A model generated the notes under the pieces. The model did not search any database and was not told the origin of the DNA. It was given only the letters and a program-made list of their open reading frames with translations. Positions 5,073-7,588 of a DNA stretch of 7,588 bases are shown piece after piece. Origin of the DNA: an uncultured Mycoplasmatota bacterium (lineage in GTDB: Bacteria; Bacillota_I; Bacilli_A; RF39; UBA660); contig CANPBV010000072.1 in assembly GCA_947572405.1 (NCBI GenBank), positions 1 through 7,588 of the forward strand, given 5' to 3'. Position 1 is the first letter of the stretch; the number at the start of each line of letters is the position of its first letter. The position numbers and the translations under genes were made by a program.

Positions 5073-7496
5073 ATGTTGGAATTAAAAGATATTACCAAAA
5101 AATATCAGATTGGGGAAACCTATCAGCAAGTTTTAAAAGGGATTTCAATCAGTTTTAGAAAAAAAGAATTCGCGTCTATTTTAGGAGCTAGTGGAAGTGG
5201 GAAAACGACCCTTTTAAACATAATCGGTGGATTAGACCAGTATGATTATGGGGATTTGATAATGGAGGGTGTATCGACCAAAAAATATACCGATAGAGAT
5301 TGGGATAGTTATCGAAACTATCGGGTCGGATTTATCTTCCAGAATTATAATTTAATTGCCCATCAAACTATTTTATCCAATGTTGAAATCGCGCTTACTT
5401 TGTCTGGAATTTCTACATCAGAAAGAAAAAGCAGGGCGATTGAAGTGCTAAAGAAAGTCGGATTAGAAAACCATATTCACAAAAGACCAAATCAACTATC
5501 GGGTGGGCAAATGCAGAGGGTAGCAATAGCTAGGGCCCTTGTCAATAATCCAGAAATTATCTTGGCAGATGAGCCAACAGGAGCATTAGATTCAGAAACC
5601 AGTATCCAAATCATGGAACTGTTAAAAGAGATTGCCCAAGAAAAATTAGTAATTATGGTAACCCATAATCCAGAACTAGCTAAGAAATACTCAACACGAA
5701 TTATTGAACTAAAGGATGGAAAAGTTATAGAGGATACAGCTCCTTATGAGGGAGAAGAAAAAAATACCAAAGAGAAAAAAATATGGAAAACCTCTATGTC
5801 ACTTTGGACTGCTTTAGGATTATCGTTTCATAATTTATTAACCAAAAAAGGGAGAACCATTTTGACAGCCTTTGCAGGTTCTATAGGAATTATTGGAATT
5901 GCGCTTATTTTAAGCCTTTCTAATGGTGTTTCCAATTATGTTGTGAAGATGGAACAGAACTCCTTATCTGATTATCCGATTACATTTGAAAGGACTAGCT
6001 ATGATTTCACAAAATTATTTCAAATGGAGGAGATCAAAGAAATAAAATGTGAAGAAAACAAATTGTGTTCTACAGATGACATTTCTAGTCAAATTGATTT
6101 ACTTACAGAAGGGTTAGTAAAAAAGAATAATTTACACGAATTAAAAAAGTTTCTGGATAACCATAAGGAAATGAATGATTATGTAACAGAAATTCAGTAT
6201 GGATATCATTTAGATTTACAAATCTATTCTAATCAATTTGATCATTATACAAGGTTAAATCCAAACCATTTTAATGTACTTGGAAATGGCGAGTTACATG
6301 ACGAGGAAATGCTTTCTGTGACAACTGAGACAACTCCCGTTTTTACCGAATTACTGGATAATGAAGAACTGTTAAATAGTAAATATGAAGTGATGGCGGG
6401 GCATTTGCCGAAAGCTTATAATGAACTTGTCTTAATGATTGGAAAAGATAGCGTAATTCCAGATTCTATTTTATATGCCTTAGATATTAAAGATAGAAGA
6501 AAGCTAAATGAACGATTGGATAAAAATATCAAAGAAGAAGTAGACAGTACCATTTATTCCTATGAAGATATTTTAAACTTATCTTATAAATTAATTTTAA
6601 ATACAGACTATTATAAGCAGGAAAATGGGGTTTATAGAGATTATTCTAATGACACACAATATATGAAAAACATAATCGAGAGTGGTCTTACAATGAAGGT
6701 TGTTGGAATCATTCGGGCGAAAGATGATGCGAGTATGCATAATGTCATTGGATATCAGCATTCCTTAACAGAATATGTCATCAGTGAAATTGCCAAAACC
6801 GATATTTATAAAGAACAAGTTAACCAACCTAATATTAATGTGTTAACAAAAGAAGCATTTGATGGTTTTACAAATACATATGAAAAAATAACAAATTTGT
6901 TAGGAATTGCAGATTTAGAGAATCCAGATGTAATCAATATTTATCCAAAAGATTTTAGTTCTAAAGAAAAGATCATTCAATTCATTGAACAATATAATGA
7001 AATGAATACAAAAAATAATCAGATGGACTTGGTTGTTTCTTATACTGACTTATTAAAAACAGTTGTAAGTGGAGTTACCTCTATTATCAATATCATATCA
7101 TTTGTTTTAATTGGTTTTGTCGCAATTAGCTTAATTGTATCTAGTATTATGATTGCTATTATTACATACATTAGTGTGTTAGAAAGAACCAAAGAAATAG
7201 GAATTTTAAGGGCAATTGGAGCCAGTAAAAAAGACATTTCTAGAGTATTCAAATCAGAGACTATTATTGAAGGACTGATGGCAGGGGTACTGGGAATTGG
7301 AATTGCTTTGTTTTTATCAATACCAATCAATTTACTCGTTTCCGTTTTCGCAGGAATTGATGGGATTGCTCGAATGCCTTTAGGGGGCGCTATTTTCTTG
7401 ATTTTACTCAGTATTGGACTGAATGTGTTAGCGGGGCATATTCCGTCTAAAATGGCCAGTAAAAAAGATCCTGTTATCGCATTACGCTCAGAATAA
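5073..7496 (+). CDS. MacB-type ABC exporter, ATPase and permease fused (807 aa)
   Basis: The N-terminal ATPase has all motifs: Walker A GASGSGKT (38-45), Q-loop Gln90, signature LSGGQ (142-146), Walker B ILADE ending Asp166-Glu167, and switch His198. A charged linker (about 225-245) leads to the first membrane helix (262-284). A large extracytoplasmic domain (about 288-670) follows, then three helices (674-700, 734-757, 770-790), and the protein ends in DPVIALR, typical of FtsX/MacB permeases. ERTKEIGILRAIGAS in the loop after the second helix is also typical. A homodimer coupling cytosolic ATP hydrolysis to work on an extracytoplasmic substrate is expected, such as peptide, antibiotic or lipoprotein handling; the substrate is unknown. 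C326 and C332 outside could form a disulfide. No accessory protein or two-component system lies nearby. The ATG at 5067 is one base from AGGAGG (5060-5065), so I chose the ATG at 5073, seven bases away. Confidence 0.93.
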   Translation: MLELKDITKKYQIGETYQQVLKGISISFRKKEFASILGASGSGKTTLLNIIGGLDQYDYGDLIMEGVSTKKYTDRDWDSYRNYRVGFIFQNYNLIAHQTILSNVEIALTLSGISTSERKSRAIEVLKKVGLENHIHKRPNQLSGGQMQRVAIARALVNNPEIILADEPTGALDSETSIQIMELLKEIAQEKLVIMVTHNPELAKKYSTRIIELKDGKVIEDTAPYEGEEKNTKEKKIWKTSMSLWTALGLSFHNLLTKKGRTILTAFAGSIGIIGIALILSLSNGVSNYVVKMEQNSLSDYPITFERTSYDFTKLFQMEEIKEIKCEENKLCSTDDISSQIDLLTEGLVKKNNLHELKKFLDNHKEMNDYVTEIQYGYHLDLQIYSNQFDHYTRLNPNHFNVLGNGELHDEEMLSVTTETTPVFTELLDNEELLNSKYEVMAGHLPKAYNELVLMIGKDSVIPDSILYALDIKDRRKLNERLDKNIKEEVDSTIYSYEDILNLSYKLILNTDYYKQENGVYRDYSNDTQYMKNIIESGLTMKVVGIIRAKDDASMHNVIGYQHSLTEYVISEIAKTDIYKEQVNQPNINVLTKEAFDGFTNTYEKITNLLGIADLENPDVINIYPKDFSSKEKIIQFIEQYNEMNTKNNQMDLVVSYTDLLKTVVSGVTSIINIISFVLIGFVAISLIVSSIMIAIITYISVLERTKEIGILRAIGASKKDISRVFKSETIIEGLMAGVLGIGIALFLSIPINLLVSVFAGIDGIARMPLGGAIFLILLSIGLNVLAGHIPSKMASKKDPVIALRSE

Positions 7497-7499
7497 AAG

Positions 7500-7530
7500 A
7501 AAACCAGATCTTGCTTTAGATTTGGTTTTT
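7500..7530 (+). terminator. strong rho-independent terminator after the ABC transporter
   Basis: AAACCAGATCT (7501-7511) pairs with AGATTTGGTTT (7518-7528) over 11 pairs, one of them G-U, around a six-base loop. The T-run extends to 7530. It lies four bases after the stop codon, and is probably the target hairpin of the intron that begins at 7538. Confidence 0.85.
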
Positions 7531-7537
7531 GTGTTTA

Positions 7538-7588
7538 GTGTGCCAGGCATGACATATAACTAGGTGGTGAAAGTCCACTATACACGTA
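7538..7588 (+). mobile_element. 5' end of a group IIC-like intron (runs off the window)
   Basis: From 7538 the sequence begins GTGTGCCAGGCATG and continues with GGTGGTGAAAGTCC (7563-7576). This has the layout of a bacterial group II intron 5' end. From memory it closely follows the Oceanobacillus iheyensis group IIC intron, which starts GUGUGCCCGGCAUG and has GGGUGAGAGUCCC at a similar distance. The boundary sits 7 bases past the T-run of a rho-independent terminator, where class C introns are known to insert. Only the start of domain I is present; the reverse transcriptase gene and domains V-VI would lie beyond the window. Whether the intron is complete and active cannot be judged. Confidence 0.85.

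Noticed and set aside
7040..7330. Reverse-strand open frame of 96 codons in the ABC permease region
   Set aside because: It is the mirror of hydrophobic permease helices, without start signals. The + strand frame has clear family motifs.

Overview
This is a low-GC, AT-rich bacterial window. Promoters are sigma-A-like, Shine-Dalgarno sites are strong (AGGAG, AAGGAG, AGGAGG), and tryptophan is encoded by TGG with TGA acting as stop. The protein families present (DUF3267-type membrane peptidase, PF06541 membrane protein, Mbeg1-like hydrolase, fused MacB-type ABC transporter) and the start of a group IIC-like intron suggest a member of the Bacillota, perhaps a gut clostridial or erysipelotrichial lineage. 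Genus cannot be decided from the sequence. All recognised genes are on the + strand.

Left part (1-2912): two short operons, each behind a TTGACT-17 bp-TATACT/TACAAT promoter. The first encodes a small soluble protein of unknown function, overlapping by 11 bases a membrane protein with an HEVLH zinc motif (putative DUF3267 zincin). The second encodes a five-helix PF06541 membrane protein, overlapping by 17 bases a cytosolic Mbeg1-like alpha/beta hydrolase with a GGHSKGG nucleophile motif. Overlapping reading frames suggest coupled translation in both pairs. A modest hairpin terminator sits on the hydrolase stop codon.

Middle part (2913-4960): two intact single genes, a FabG-like short-chain dehydrogenase/reductase and a cysteine-rich protein with two zinc-ribbon-like halves. 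They are separated by three stretches of about 200-350 bases that look like decayed small genes. Protein-like reading frames there continue across frameshifts and in-frame stops. I could not identify any of the three by eye.

Right part (4923-7588): a hairpin terminator, a perfect 11-bp inverted repeat and a promoter carrying further TGTAA/TTACA half-sites precede a single-gene ABC exporter of 807 residues, with ATPase and FtsX/MacB-type permease fused. A good rho-independent terminator follows. Seven bases beyond its T-run, the last 51 bases match the 5' end of a group IIC intron (GTGTGCC start, then GGTGGTGAAAGTCC). This fits the known habit of that class of inserting just downstream of terminators. 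The intron continues outside the window.
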